Below, piece after piece: positions 36,447 through 45,975 of a DNA stretch of 64,000 nucleotides (position 1 is the first letter of the stretch; each line of letters starts with the position of its first letter). Origin of the DNA: Bacteroidales bacterium (GTDB lineage: Bacteria > Bacteroidota > Bacteroidia > Bacteroidales > UBA932); the NCBI GenBank assembly GCA_017442315.1, contig JAFRZX010000101.1, positions 1 through 64,000 on the forward strand, in the 5' to 3' direction. A program made the position numbers and the translations under genes. The notes below the pieces were generated by a model that ran no database searches, was not told the origin of the DNA, and saw nothing but the letters and a program-made list of their open reading frames with translations.

Positions 36447-37647
36447 TATGATTCATTTTAATATATAAATACTGAACTGACAGAGGTACTATTATAGTAT
36501 GTACAATAAACAATTCCTTAGGATTCAATATAGCCAGACATATCGACATGATAAATGTCATGTATATATATCCATATATATCCGACCTTCTCCAAGTTGA
36601 ATAGAATAAGGTATAAATCTTACGGTACATCACAACTAAAGCACCTAATCCGATCAATCCATAATTAGCCATGACATCCAATACATATGAATGTCCACCT
36701 CCTGTGACATTAAAGCTTCCCCAGATCGGACTTTTCAAAAATGCATCAAATGAAGATTTATAAAAATACTGTCTTGCTGCAACATCTCCATCCGAACCGT
36801 TCTGCCCACCGAGCAGAAAGTCGGCAAAACTTTGAAACCGATCCGCCAAGATCTCACTCTGAACAGTTGACGAAAAGTATACAAAAATATTCGCGATAAA
36901 GTCTTTGAAAAAGAAGAATAGTATCACGCATAATATGATTATTGACAATATTGTATTTGCCTTAAATCTCTTATGAAGAACAAAAGGAGAAATCCCGACA
37001 AACATAAATAATAACGCTGTGGCATATTGAGATGAGTAAATTGCAGTAACAAAAAGAAAAAGGCAGCAGATACTTATGAATCTATTGATCGCCTTGAATC
37101 TTATTATATATACCAGTATAGGCAACATCAGAACCAGAGTATATATATAAGTCAAACTTCCAATATTCATATTCATGTACAGATGATATCTGGCTGCATC
37201 CTCAGAGCTAAGTGCTGCTGCAATTTCCCTCGGAGCTTCAGGAAAATAATGACAACCTATTATCGTAGTAACTGCTGTTATCATATATGCAAGCCACACA
37301 GATAGTGTAATATACTGAATTTGTCGGAAAGAGCCTTTTTTTACAATAAAAATTGTTATTAACGGATATATGACAATCTGAAGAATACTATATATATAAA
37401 GTGTCAGATTCGAATACTTACAATATAACACAGATAAAAAGAATACCCCAAACATCAGCAATACTCCAGAATTGATTATGATCTTAAACCCTCCATTTAA
37501 TAATATGTATGAGTATAAAAAGCATAATACAGCAATATTCACCACTGCTGGCGTATTATAGCCGATAATAGGAATAATCTTATGTATCAAAAAAAATATT
37601 ACAGCAAAGACAAAAACAACTGACACACGATTTCGACCCTGACTCAT
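36421..37647 (-). CDS. wzy: O-antigen/capsule polymerase Wzy-like membrane protein
   Basis: 408 residues, about 10-11 hydrophobic segments. A large loop near residues 240-310 (FQSFADFLLGGQNGSDGDVAARQYFYKSSFDAFLKSPIWGSFNVTGGGHSYVLDVMANYGLIGL) contains the SPIWG...G.HS..D...NYG pattern common in Wzy/WaaL ligase-polymerases. Predicted to polymerise lipid-linked repeat units in the periplasm. Sits in the operon with wzx and glycosyltransferases as expected for a Wzx/Wzy-dependent capsule. Confidence 0.8.
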   Translation of the reverse strand: MSQGRNRVSVVFVFAVIFFLIHKIIPIIGYNTPAVVNIAVLCFLYSYILLNGGFKIIINSGVLLMFGVFFLSVLYCKYSNLTLYIYSILQIVIYPLITIFIVKKGSFRQIQYITLSVWLAYMITAVTTIIGCHYFPEAPREIAAALSSEDAARYHLYMNMNIGSLTYIYTLVLMLPILVYIIRFKAINRFISICCLFLFVTAIYSSQYATALLFMFVGISPFVLHKRFKANTILSIIILCVILFFFFKDFIANIFVYFSSTVQSEILADRFQSFADFLLGGQNGSDGDVAARQYFYKSSFDAFLKSPIWGSFNVTGGGHSYVLDVMANYGLIGLGALVVMYRKIYTLFYSTWRRSDIYGYIYMTFIMSICLAILNPKELFIVHTIIVPLSVQYLYIKMNHNESLVGRK

Positions 37648-37649
37648 AA

Positions 37650-39077
37650 TTAATATTTCATTTTAAAATACATGAAAAACTTAGGAAAACTCAGCAGTTT
37701 CCTTATATAATACTTTACGGTATCACAGATATGAGGCTCATTGACCCCATATTTCAACAACCCTTCCTCTAATATTCTTATTGAATCATAAGCCAATAAT
37801 GTATCGTTTCTTTCCTCCTCAGATGCAGATAAAAGCACAGATAAAATTTCCCTATTATTGGCCAATTGCAAAGAGTTCCATCTGTTTATACCCAATGATT
37901 GCTCGATAGACGCAGCCCAACCTCCAACTCTTTGTTCTAAGTAAAACCGATCTCTGATATCCAAGAACTTTATGGGACAATCTATAGCATTTTGAATCCA
38001 CATGTTCAATGCTTGCCGCTGTTTTGGATGTTCAAACGACTGAGCGTAATATTTTGTATACTCCAAATAGAAATGATCTATATTACCGGATAATATCGTT
38101 CTGCCAAATCTCTGACCAGCCTCAAATATAGCACCACGGATAACTATTGCGTTAGACGGAATACAATCATGTTGTCCATTTGCGTAAAATTCCAAATCGG
38201 CTCCTTTACTGTTTCCTCCATTAAAATGAAGATATTCACGTCCTTTAAAAGTTGACTTTCTTTTTACCCGTATATGTCTATGAGTAAAGTCATAATCGCT
38301 TGCAATCTTATCTGGAAGATGAATGTCTGAACGACTAATGCTGGAATGTTCTGAATTATATGTCTGAAATTTCACTTTTGCATCTATGGCAGCAGCAAGC
38401 ACTAATCTAGAGTCCTTCCCAGCCGTCAAAGCGATCCATATATCACGTCCTGAATATTTCTGGATATTAGAGAGAGCCGTCTTTAAATTACCTGTCAGAA
38501 TCTCTACTTTCTCATCGGTAGTCAATCTTGTCAAGTCTTTAACCCATAAATTAGGTACGACTTCCATCTTTAAACCAGCATATTTTATTCGTTGCGTACA
38601 GAACAAAGATTTCACATTATCTATTAAAGTCAATGGCAACAATTGCCAATTAACCCCGTAATTATCTACTTCTCCGCTAATATGTAATTTTGTAATCTTA
38701 CTTATAACTGCCAATGAGGAAGATATAAACCAGCCATCATTATCTGCACCATAAAAAGCTTGCATCAAGCCACATGCATCAATCTGAATTTCATCCTCAG
38801 CAATAATAATCCAACGTCCTGTCCACCTATATACCAAATCATTTATCTCCGAACCACAAAAATCACGCACTGCATCTTCTACTGAGCAATATTCTCCAGA
38901 GCAATACGCATCCCCCAATATCAGATAATCTTTCCCATTTTTATCTTGTTCCTCTCTACATGTTAAAGAATCGCCAATATATACATATAAGTTATCCCGA
39001 AATATAATCTCACGCATATCAGAGAGTGAATGCCTGACAGAGGAAATAAAATACTGCTTATTTGTAACAGATACCAT
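37650..39077 (-). CDS. Asparagine-synthase-like PP-loop enzyme lacking the glutaminase cysteine
   Basis: 475 residues. DIWIALTAGKDSRLVLAAAI (about residue 215-235) is a PP-loop of the asparagine synthetase B type with TAGKDS in place of SGGxDS. The N-terminal half has a glutaminase-domain-like region (RWTGRWIIIAEDEIQIDACGLMQAFYG), but the protein starts MVSVTNKQ and lacks the Cys2 nucleophile, so it cannot use glutamine through the classical site. Such proteins in polysaccharide loci are thought to make amides or adenylates on uronic acids. Ends 2 bases before wzy; its ATG is 38 bases after the upstream stop. Confidence 0.75.
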   Translation of the reverse strand: MVSVTNKQYFISSVRHSLSDMREIIFRDNLYVYIGDSLTCREEQDKNGKDYLILGDAYCSGEYCSVEDAVRDFCGSEINDLVYRWTGRWIIIAEDEIQIDACGLMQAFYGADNDGWFISSSLAVISKITKLHISGEVDNYGVNWQLLPLTLIDNVKSLFCTQRIKYAGLKMEVVPNLWVKDLTRLTTDEKVEILTGNLKTALSNIQKYSGRDIWIALTAGKDSRLVLAAAIDAKVKFQTYNSEHSSISRSDIHLPDKIASDYDFTHRHIRVKRKSTFKGREYLHFNGGNSKGADLEFYANGQHDCIPSNAIVIRGAIFEAGQRFGRTILSGNIDHFYLEYTKYYAQSFEHPKQRQALNMWIQNAIDCPIKFLDIRDRFYLEQRVGGWAASIEQSLGINRWNSLQLANNREILSVLLSASEEERNDTLLAYDSIRILEEGLLKYGVNEPHICDTVKYYIRKLLSFPKFFMYFKMKY

Positions 39078-39115
39078 AAATACCGATAATTATTACCGAA
39101 GAATACTTATATAAG

Positions 39116-39943
39116 TTAATCAAGCAAACCCTTAGGAATCTGTATCTCCTTTTCTACATTGTATGGATCATTAAAATCTCTACGTATAAACATATCAAGG
39201 AGTCCGCCATCAGTCAAATTATATACATTGATATTCCGTTTCTTACAGAATTTGGAAAATTCTTGGAGATCCATCAGTTGCAATGCTGTCGTATATAGAG
39301 CAGATATATGTTGCGAACTATTCATATCTGCCAATTCAGGATCAGCTCCATAAAAATGACTCTCAGAGCTTTTAATCATATCGAAAGCACAACTGTTTGC
39401 ATCAAAACCCGTAAAGAATATATTATTGAATCCTTGAAGGATAGCATAGCTGAAACATCCACTGGAAACACCATTTATGTAGCATGGTATACTCCAATAT
39501 AACCAAAAAAATCTCTTATCATCCTTATATTTTGCAAAACGCTTGAGACCATGCCATTGAGCTGGTAATATAATACGTATATCCGGGCACATATCAAATA
39601 TTTGCTCAATCCATTCTATAGGCCAGACACCACTGACCAGCTTAGGATCAACAAAAACATGATATTTAGGTTGTAACTCTTTATATAAAGGATGAAGAAA
39701 TCCTCTATTTACAAACATTAAATGCTTTCCTTTTAATTTTGACAGATCCTGCCTCTTTAAAGATGGGCCATTTAGAATAATAAACAAATCATTCCCGATA
39801 CCATCTTTGGGAAGTTTTTCCATCCGTTTTTTAATAATATGCCTCCCTTTGTCAAAAGAATGTTTTAAATTATATAGCACGAAAAAGGCTTTCGTCACTT
39901 TATAACATAGCTTTCTTACATCTGCAAAAATATTCATATTCAT
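39116..39943 (-). CDS. DUF115/GT42-like putative glycosyltransferase, possibly sialyltransferase-type
   Basis: 275 residues from ATG 39943 (MNMNIFADVRKL), 7 bases after the kinase stop; an upstream in-frame ATG at 39997 overlaps the kinase gene. NDLFIILNGPSLKRQDLSKLKGKHLMFVNRGF resembles the N-terminal NGPSL...D...F.NRF motif shared by GT42 sialyltransferases and DUF115/MptE-like proteins. NIFFTGFDANSCAF...HFYG is the second shared motif. It could transfer the CMP-activated acid sugar made by its three upstream neighbours; this is inference from gene order. Confidence 0.65.
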   Translation of the reverse strand: MNMNIFADVRKLCYKVTKAFFVLYNLKHSFDKGRHIIKKRMEKLPKDGIGNDLFIILNGPSLKRQDLSKLKGKHLMFVNRGFLHPLYKELQPKYHVFVDPKLVSGVWPIEWIEQIFDMCPDIRIILPAQWHGLKRFAKYKDDKRFFWLYWSIPCYINGVSSGCFSYAILQGFNNIFFTGFDANSCAFDMIKSSESHFYGADPELADMNSSQHISALYTTALQLMDLQEFSKFCKKRNINVYNLTDGGLLDMFIRRDFNDPYNVEKEIQIPKGLLD

Positions 39944-39950
39944 CAAATAT

Positions 39951-40988
39951 TTATCTTTCCACTCTACCTGAAGCATTACCTTCCACAAGTTTTTCAACTT
40001 CTGAAATGGTAACTAAATTGAAGTCACCTTTTATCGTATGTTTAAGACAAGAGGCTGCTGTCGCGAATTCTAAAGCTTTTGCATCATCTTTATAATGCAG
40101 AAGGCCAAAAATCAACCCTCCCATAAAACTATCTCCACCCCCTACACGATCTACAATATGAGTGATTTCATAGCAAGTGCTTTCTATAAATTCTTGTCCA
40201 TTATATAAAACACTACACCATGTATTATGATTCGCATTAATAGCTCCGCGAAGTGTAAGAACCATCTTTTTACAACGTGGAAATCTCGCCATCATCTGCT
40301 GACATACAGAAATAAAAGACTTCTGATCAATGTGGCCCCCTGTTTGAACGACATCAAAATCCAATGGTCTGATGCCAAAGACTTTTTCACAATCCTCTTC
40401 GTTTCCTAAAATAACATCTGAGCCGGAAACAATTTCCGGCATTACCTCCGACGCCTTCTTACCATACCCCCAAAGATTACTGCGATAATTGAGATCACAT
40501 GATACAATCACTCCTAATTCATTAGCAGTTTGAACTGCCTTCAAACATTCTCTTGCCGCGTTTTCACTAATAGCAGGAGTAATACCAGACCAATGAAACC
40601 ATGTTGCATCCCGAAGAATCTCTCGCCAGTCTATTGAACCATCTTTTATCATCGCTATGGCACTTCCTTCACGATCATAATATACCTTAGAGGGACGAGC
40701 ATTACTACCTGTTTCCAAAAAAAGGATACCCATACGTTTGCCAGAGCGAAGTATATGATCTACTCCCACATTATGAGATCGAAGATTCATGATGCATCGC
40801 TCTGCAACAGGATTATCCGGAAGGCATGTAACATAATCTGTTTCAACACCATAATTTGCAAGTGATACTGCGACATTAGCCTCAGCACCTGCGTAATTTA
40901 ATTCAAATCTGTCAGTCTGTATTAAACGAAGATAATCAGGCGCACCCAAACGCAACATTATCTCACCAAATGTTACAACTTTTTCCAT
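39951..40988 (-). CDS. PfkB-family sugar kinase, 2-keto-3-deoxygluconate kinase-like
   Basis: 345 residues. VVTFGEIMLRLGAP and LNYAGAEANVAVSLANYG are the substrate-binding N-terminus, VSCDLNYRSNLWG the middle, and HIVDRVGGGDSFMGGLIFGLL the C-terminal PfkB motif with the catalytic Asp. Sequence pattern is close to KdgK (2-keto-3-deoxygluconate kinase). In a capsule locus between a cytidylyltransferase and a transferase, a biosynthetic role on a keto-deoxy sugar acid is more likely than pectin or alginate breakdown. No gap to the upstream gene (start at 40988, previous stop at 40989). Confidence 0.85.
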   Translation of the reverse strand: MEKVVTFGEIMLRLGAPDYLRLIQTDRFELNYAGAEANVAVSLANYGVETDYVTCLPDNPVAERCIMNLRSHNVGVDHILRSGKRMGILFLETGSNARPSKVYYDREGSAIAMIKDGSIDWREILRDATWFHWSGITPAISENAARECLKAVQTANELGVIVSCDLNYRSNLWGYGKKASEVMPEIVSGSDVILGNEEDCEKVFGIRPLDFDVVQTGGHIDQKSFISVCQQMMARFPRCKKMVLTLRGAINANHNTWCSVLYNGQEFIESTCYEITHIVDRVGGGDSFMGGLIFGLLHYKDDAKALEFATAASCLKHTIKGDFNLVTISEVEKLVEGNASGRVER

Positions 40989-41684
40989 TTACTTATTTTT
41001 GTAAAGGTTCTCATACATAATTTCAGCAATAATGAAGTCTGTCGGCCAATCTATATCAAATGAATGCACTTCATCCATGATATACAGAAGAGGATTTCGT
41101 CCGATACGATTCTTCTGCTCCAGATATACAGAACGCTTCGCAAGAAACATAGTATGGTTGATTGGATACAAAGGCTCCAGATCTTGCGTACGAGGCCATA
41201 AAACATCTGTGTTATTATTGATTAACTTTCCATCCTTATCCAATAAAAAATTTCTCAACTCAGTCACTCCCACAAGCGAATCGATACCATCATTCAATTT
41301 ATCAAGATAAAGTCGAATAGCATCATCGTACTGTTCTGCACCACAAAGAGGAGTTGTCACATGGCCCCACAAAATATGATCAGCATCGGTTATCGTGGGC
41401 ACATAACATATCAGATCCTGAAGGTTGGTTGAAGACAGACACAATTCCGTTGGACGTTCAATAATCTTCAAACGACTATCCTTATACTTTTCTGCAACAG
41501 AAATGCAGATGTCATCATTTGAAGAAAATATAATTTCATCAACTAACCTTGTTTCAAGCAGTTGCCTGATCTTATTTTCAACTAATCCTCCTTCTATACC
41601 GGCAAAAGGCTTAGTATTCTTATTTATTACCCGTTCACTACCTTTTCGAGTCGGGAGATAAAATGTGACTTTTTCCTTAGACAT
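40989..41684 (-). CDS. Acylneuraminate cytidylyltransferase-family (NeuA/KpsU-like) enzyme
   Basis: 231 residues. FYLPTRKGSERVINKNTKPFAGI matches the R-x-G-S-x4-KN signature of CMP-sialate and CMP-KDO synthetases; LWGHVTTPLCGAEQYDDAI and MDEVHSFDIDWPTDFIIAE (the DIDxxxD motif at the end) are also typical. It should activate a 2-keto-3-deoxy acid with CTP to a CMP-sugar. No sialate or KDO synthase (NeuB or KdsA) is adjacent; instead a DRE-TIM aldolase lies 2 bases upstream. Confidence 0.85.
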   Translation of the reverse strand: MSKEKVTFYLPTRKGSERVINKNTKPFAGIEGGLVENKIRQLLETRLVDEIIFSSNDDICISVAEKYKDSRLKIIERPTELCLSSTNLQDLICYVPTITDADHILWGHVTTPLCGAEQYDDAIRLYLDKLNDGIDSLVGVTELRNFLLDKDGKLINNNTDVLWPRTQDLEPLYPINHTMFLAKRSVYLEQKNRIGRNPLLYIMDEVHSFDIDWPTDFIIAEIMYENLYKNK

Positions 41685-41686
41685 AA

Positions 41687-43225
41687 TTATATATACTGAT
41701 ATATGGAAACTATTTCAAGATCATTATATAACGATGGAGTCAAGGACTTCAAAGTCTTACCGGTGCTTGCTTTAAAAGATTGGAAAATAATCCTATTCTC
41801 CGATGTAAGAGCCACCTCTTTTTCAGAAAGCACTTCACCTGGATACCCATCATAACCAACAACAAATATATCACCGGATGTTAAATTCATAGCTAACTGC
41901 AGCGCAATAGCAGTAACTGAATCCTTGAACTTATCTGTAAAATCAACTGATGCCAATTCAACTGTGTTTTTCTCTGCATATGCTGGCACTTCCGTTCCCA
42001 TTGTGCGCGGATAAGGCGGAAGAACACATGTACCCAAAAACTGTTCTCCGCCAACATTGACTGTCAATCTACGTCCCTCATTTCCCACTAAAACGTAGTA
42101 AACCGGAACATCAATATCAAGATACGCATGAGCATTACGCGCTGTCGCAAATATGACAGCTACGCTCAATTCTTGAGAAATAAATTCCTTTACTGCATGT
42201 TTATGTTCTACTGCACACTCTCCACCACCTATCACAATAACCTTATCAAACTTTTTCTTCACATCAAGACATGGAAACTGTGCATTATCCTTTGCATTGT
42301 TCTTTCGGTTATCTATAGCACGAACAATACTATTGAATGAGTAGACACGATTAGTCACCCAATCCATAACCTCTTTCTGAGGAATACAATTCGCACCGGC
42401 CAACATATAAGGAAGATTAGTGCCCCATCGATAATTCTCCATCAAAGGGGTAAATGCCGTTATTACATCACCTAAAACATTAAAATCAACAGAAAGGTCG
42501 AAATGCGCATTCAGGTAAGTAAGCAACAGCTCCATATTCAGGTTACCAGCACCGCGCCCCATACCTAAAATGGTAGCGTCAACATAATCTACTCCCAATT
42601 TAATCGCTGTAATAGTATTAATAAGTCCTAATTGCAGGTTATTATGTCCATGGAAACCAATACGACATTTTGTGTTTTTACGAACCATCCCTACAATCTC
42701 AATTATATCATCCGGTGTAACTCCGCCAAAACTATCTACCATACAAAATAAATCAGCAAACGAATCCAGATCTCCTAATTTATCCAAAAATTCAGGATAC
42801 TCTTTACACCATTTACTCATGTACATAGCATTGAACCCAAGTTCAAATCCCATTTCCTTAACTTTCTGCGCGAGAATTACGGAGCGCTCAAAATTTTTGG
42901 GATCAATTGCTATGCGAACCATATCTACAAGACCTACTATCGGACTTAGAAGCGAATCCAAATCTTCTACTCGAGTGCTCTTCTCATTAAGCATTATGCA
43001 TAACTTCTTGGTGCAATTCTGCCGAATATGCTGCAATACACTAACCGGGCAATAACCAAATTTACCCATATACTCCTTAGTAGGATTATTGCGATATCCT
43101 AACTCGACATAATCAACTGGCAATTTATTCATCGCCTGTATATATATATCAACTGTTTCCAAATTAAAATCCCAATTCGTATAGTATCCACCATCACGAA
43201 GAGTGCAGTCTAAAATCTTGACCAT
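41687..43225 (-). CDS. DRE-TIM metalloaldolase with extra C-terminal domain
   Basis: 512 residues. KILDCTLRDGGYYTNWDF is the metal- and substrate-binding signature of HMG-CoA lyase-like/4-hydroxy-2-oxovalerate aldolases; KCRIGFHGHNNLQLGLINTITAI provides the HxH metal ligands, and ILGMGRGAGNLNMELLLTYL the hinge. From about residue 315 (KVIVIGGGECAVEHKHAV) there is a Rossmann-like C-terminal domain not found in the catabolic enzymes. It may form or cleave a C-C bond between pyruvate and a sugar aldehyde and so yield a 2-keto-3-deoxy acid for the next two enzymes; that is inference from the four-gene order. Confidence 0.82.
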   Translation of the reverse strand: MVKILDCTLRDGGYYTNWDFNLETVDIYIQAMNKLPVDYVELGYRNNPTKEYMGKFGYCPVSVLQHIRQNCTKKLCIMLNEKSTRVEDLDSLLSPIVGLVDMVRIAIDPKNFERSVILAQKVKEMGFELGFNAMYMSKWCKEYPEFLDKLGDLDSFADLFCMVDSFGGVTPDDIIEIVGMVRKNTKCRIGFHGHNNLQLGLINTITAIKLGVDYVDATILGMGRGAGNLNMELLLTYLNAHFDLSVDFNVLGDVITAFTPLMENYRWGTNLPYMLAGANCIPQKEVMDWVTNRVYSFNSIVRAIDNRKNNAKDNAQFPCLDVKKKFDKVIVIGGGECAVEHKHAVKEFISQELSVAVIFATARNAHAYLDIDVPVYYVLVGNEGRRLTVNVGGEQFLGTCVLPPYPRTMGTEVPAYAEKNTVELASVDFTDKFKDSVTAIALQLAMNLTSGDIFVVGYDGYPGEVLSEKEVALTSENRIIFQSFKASTGKTLKSLTPSLYNDLEIVSIYQYI

Positions 43226-43234
43226 ATGCTATTT

Positions 43235-44755
43235 TTATACTTTATTCTTTATAAATGAAACTATCATATTTCGTTCATAAGGACTTAAACCTAGCATAAA
43301 TACTGCTATTATTGTCCATACAAGCGATACAACAATACCTAAAATCGTGCGAGATATCGTTGAATTAAAATATTGGAAGCAAATAAGAAGAGGCAACAAT
43401 GCCGCAAGCATCGTGATTACAGAAGGTAAAATAGTAACTTTCAGATATTTTTTGGGGTTAAAATCTGAGACTCGCTTCATAATATAACATTGGAATAATA
43501 TCGTCACCAACGTAAGAAAGCACATAACAACGACATTAATGTATGGAGGAGCCCCCAATTTATATAACACATAAATTATAGGCACCAATGATATACTGAT
43601 AATACAATAACCTATTTGATTACCCCTGATTTTTCCTGTTGCTTGTATCGTCGCATCAAAACCAGCAGCAAGGTTAGATATCATGCCATTGAGCAACATA
43701 AATATTATAAATATTGAAGTATACTCAGGAGGAGAGCCAAGCCATATTTTTAGAACACCATTTACGCAAACAATCAATGGAACCCCAGGCAGAAGCATCA
43801 GGAGAAAAGAATATTTTGAAATTTTATAAACAAGTCCTAATGATCTTTCTTCATCTCCGGAAGCCTGACCTTTCATAATCTGAGGGATAGCAGCCTGACG
43901 AAGTGTTGTTGTAAACTGAGATGTTGCATTGAATATCTGCATTGCCAATCCAAATGCCGCATTCAATATTGTGCCAAAAAACAAATTAATTATAACAGCA
44001 GCACCTTGAGTCTTTGCTATACTGGCAAATGCTCCTATCAATATCCACCATGCAAAATTTAATACTTCTCTATAATCGCCAACATTACGATTAAACTTCC
44101 ATGAGACGACTACTGAATCTTTGATTCTACAATATATCTGATAAGCAATCGGAGTCAATAAATGAATGATAGCCAATAATGATGCATATAATCTCAATTT
44201 ATTACCACCCACGAACATAAGACATATTATCAGTCCTAATTTAAGCACATCCGATATTATTGCTATGACCGATGTATATACAAATTTTTCACGAGCTATT
44301 ATCAAACCATGTGCGGGAATCGACAGAACCGTAAAAACAGTTGTTATCAAACTAAAATGAAGCACAAAAGCCGCATCTCCTACTTTATCCGGACTGACAT
44401 TCAAGAAGTGCTTCACATAATATAGTCCCAACGTCTCTCCAATTACAAATACCAGAGCTGCAATAATGATATGCACAAATAGCACTGTATTATATACTCT
44501 ATTCGGATCTCCCTTCGCACCCTTACCGATTTCTACGGCCATATATCTATATGAGGTGGCAATCATTGCTGTACCTAACACATTAAGCATCGCAACTATC
44601 CCTCCAACTACACTATAAAGGCCATAATCACTTACACCAAGTAATTTCAATACCAAACGAGCTGATATGAAATTAATAGCTATCGATATTATCAACTTTA
44701 TGTAGAGAATAATGGTATTCTTTACAATCTTATTATTTGCATTCTCCTCTATCAT
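43235..44755 (-). CDS. wzx: Wzx-type polysaccharide flippase
   Basis: 506 residues with about 12-14 hydrophobic segments; YIKLIISIAINFISARLVLKLLGVSDYGLYSVVGGIVAMLNVLG is the typical N-terminal pair of the MOP/Wzx family. Moves undecaprenyl-diphosphate-linked repeat units across the inner membrane. Starts 79 bases after the hypothetical gene at 44835 and is 9 bases from the aldolase gene downstream. Confidence 0.9.
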   Translation of the reverse strand: MIEENANNKIVKNTIILYIKLIISIAINFISARLVLKLLGVSDYGLYSVVGGIVAMLNVLGTAMIATSYRYMAVEIGKGAKGDPNRVYNTVLFVHIIIAALVFVIGETLGLYYVKHFLNVSPDKVGDAAFVLHFSLITTVFTVLSIPAHGLIIAREKFVYTSVIAIISDVLKLGLIICLMFVGGNKLRLYASLLAIIHLLTPIAYQIYCRIKDSVVVSWKFNRNVGDYREVLNFAWWILIGAFASIAKTQGAAVIINLFFGTILNAAFGLAMQIFNATSQFTTTLRQAAIPQIMKGQASGDEERSLGLVYKISKYSFLLMLLPGVPLIVCVNGVLKIWLGSPPEYTSIFIIFMLLNGMISNLAAGFDATIQATGKIRGNQIGYCIISISLVPIIYVLYKLGAPPYINVVVMCFLTLVTILFQCYIMKRVSDFNPKKYLKVTILPSVITMLAALLPLLICFQYFNSTISRTILGIVVSLVWTIIAVFMLGLSPYERNMIVSFIKNKV

Positions 44756-44834
44756 ACGGGCTAAGATACTATTATCATTTTTCTCTAATAACTATTATAT
44801 TGATTGTCAATAGATACACGAACTTATATTTAAT

Positions 44835-45392
44835 TCAAGCCTTCACATAAGCCAATATCGAGGCTATACTACCGCCAATAGTAAGAAGTGTATTTATGAC
44901 TTTCCAGATTATGCTGTTATCTGAGTTAAACTTTGGGTTGAACTTTTGAATAATATATCCAAAAGTGATCATCATGACCAACTCCACTCCTCTATAAAGA
45001 AGAATAAACGGATTAAAAAACTGTAGTTTCAGTTTCTTTAATTTCCGCGCCATTAACCCTTCAAACTCCACTTGTTCAGTCATAACACGCACAAATAATT
45101 TTGGATCAACAGGGTTCTGATATGATATAGCTGATCCCAGCTCTAGAACTGGTGATTTATATAAACTTTCACCTATAATATCAGAGATTGCCTGATAATG
45201 TTTCAATATATATGAAATACTGACTACAGGATCTGTATTATTAGATAGTGCCTTGTTCAAGTCACAGCATTCTTTACAAAATTCTCCAACATGCCTTTTC
45301 TGAACATCGATTTTCTTTATCTCTACGATAACATCAATGATTCCTAGCATAATAAGTATAACAAAAAAGGCGATTAGAGTAATTAATGACAT
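44835..45392 (-). CDS. Hypothetical membrane protein
   Basis: 185 residues. One N-terminal membrane helix (about 4-23, LITLIAFFVILIMLGIIDVI), a soluble helical middle, and two C-terminal hydrophobic segments (about 132-148 and 162-182). No family recognised. It lies between wzx and the XRE/ImmA/PIN cassette on the same strand and may belong to either. The soluble region has CKECC near residue 40. Confidence 0.6.
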   Translation of the reverse strand: MSLITLIAFFVILIMLGIIDVIVEIKKIDVQKRHVGEFCKECCDLNKALSNNTDPVVSISYILKHYQAISDIIGESLYKSPVLELGSAISYQNPVDPKLFVRVMTEQVEFEGLMARKLKKLKLQFFNPFILLYRGVELVMMITFGYIIQKFNPKFNSDNSIIWKVINTLLTIGGSIASILAYVKA

Positions 45393-45456
45393 AACTTATT
45401 CTGAGTATAGTAAAATTAGCATACAACAATCTTATCGAAGTAAAACAATCCCATGA

Positions 45457-45975
45457 TCACAATTGAACATTAGGAACATACTGTGTAATCGTCTGGATCA
45501 TCGGCAACCTGCTTCCTTTTTCTCTGACTTCATTGATGAACTCCAGACACTCTTTTTCAGTAAGAAGCCTTCTGCACCAAGCGTAATATAAGAAGTCCAG
45601 TGTAGTCAAAAAAGTAATCTGATGTTCGGTACAATAATTCTTTATATCTCTTAAATTACTGCTTCCTATTATATTTGCTGTATATCTGCAGTACGCCATG
45701 CATGCACTTTCTCCCTCACCGAATCTTGATTTCAAAAAAGCGTACTCGCGCATTATTTCTGCTGTGGGAGTAAACTTTATCTTCGTGATACTGCCAAAAT
45801 GTTGAATCTGATTATCCAGCTGATTCCTTACTGACGACAATTCATCATATACCTTATCAAGTATTATATAATCGTATTCCGGGAATATCCGGGGTAATAA
45901 TGACAGAAGCCCACCTTTTGAAAAATGAATTATGACATCAGCATCCAGCACTATTCCCACTCTCTTCAATGCCAT
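45457..45975 (-). CDS. PIN-like domain protein (putative toxin nuclease)
   Basis: 172 residues. IVLDADVIIHFSKGG (Asp10/Asp12 region), DKVYDELSSV, FGEGESACMAYCR and SSNLRDIKNYC give an acidic-residue order consistent with a PIN-fold metal-dependent RNase. It overlaps the 3' end of the ImmA/IrrE-like gene by 38 bases, so the two are cotranslated. Together with the XRE regulator upstream this looks like a toxin-antitoxin type cassette, though PIN/ImmA/XRE units are also found in mobile elements. Confidence 0.75.
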   Translation of the reverse strand: MALKRVGIVLDADVIIHFSKGGLLSLLPRIFPEYDYIILDKVYDELSSVRNQLDNQIQHFGSITKIKFTPTAEIMREYAFLKSRFGEGESACMAYCRYTANIIGSSNLRDIKNYCTEHQITFLTTLDFLYYAWCRRLLTEKECLEFINEVREKGSRLPMIQTITQYVPNVQL

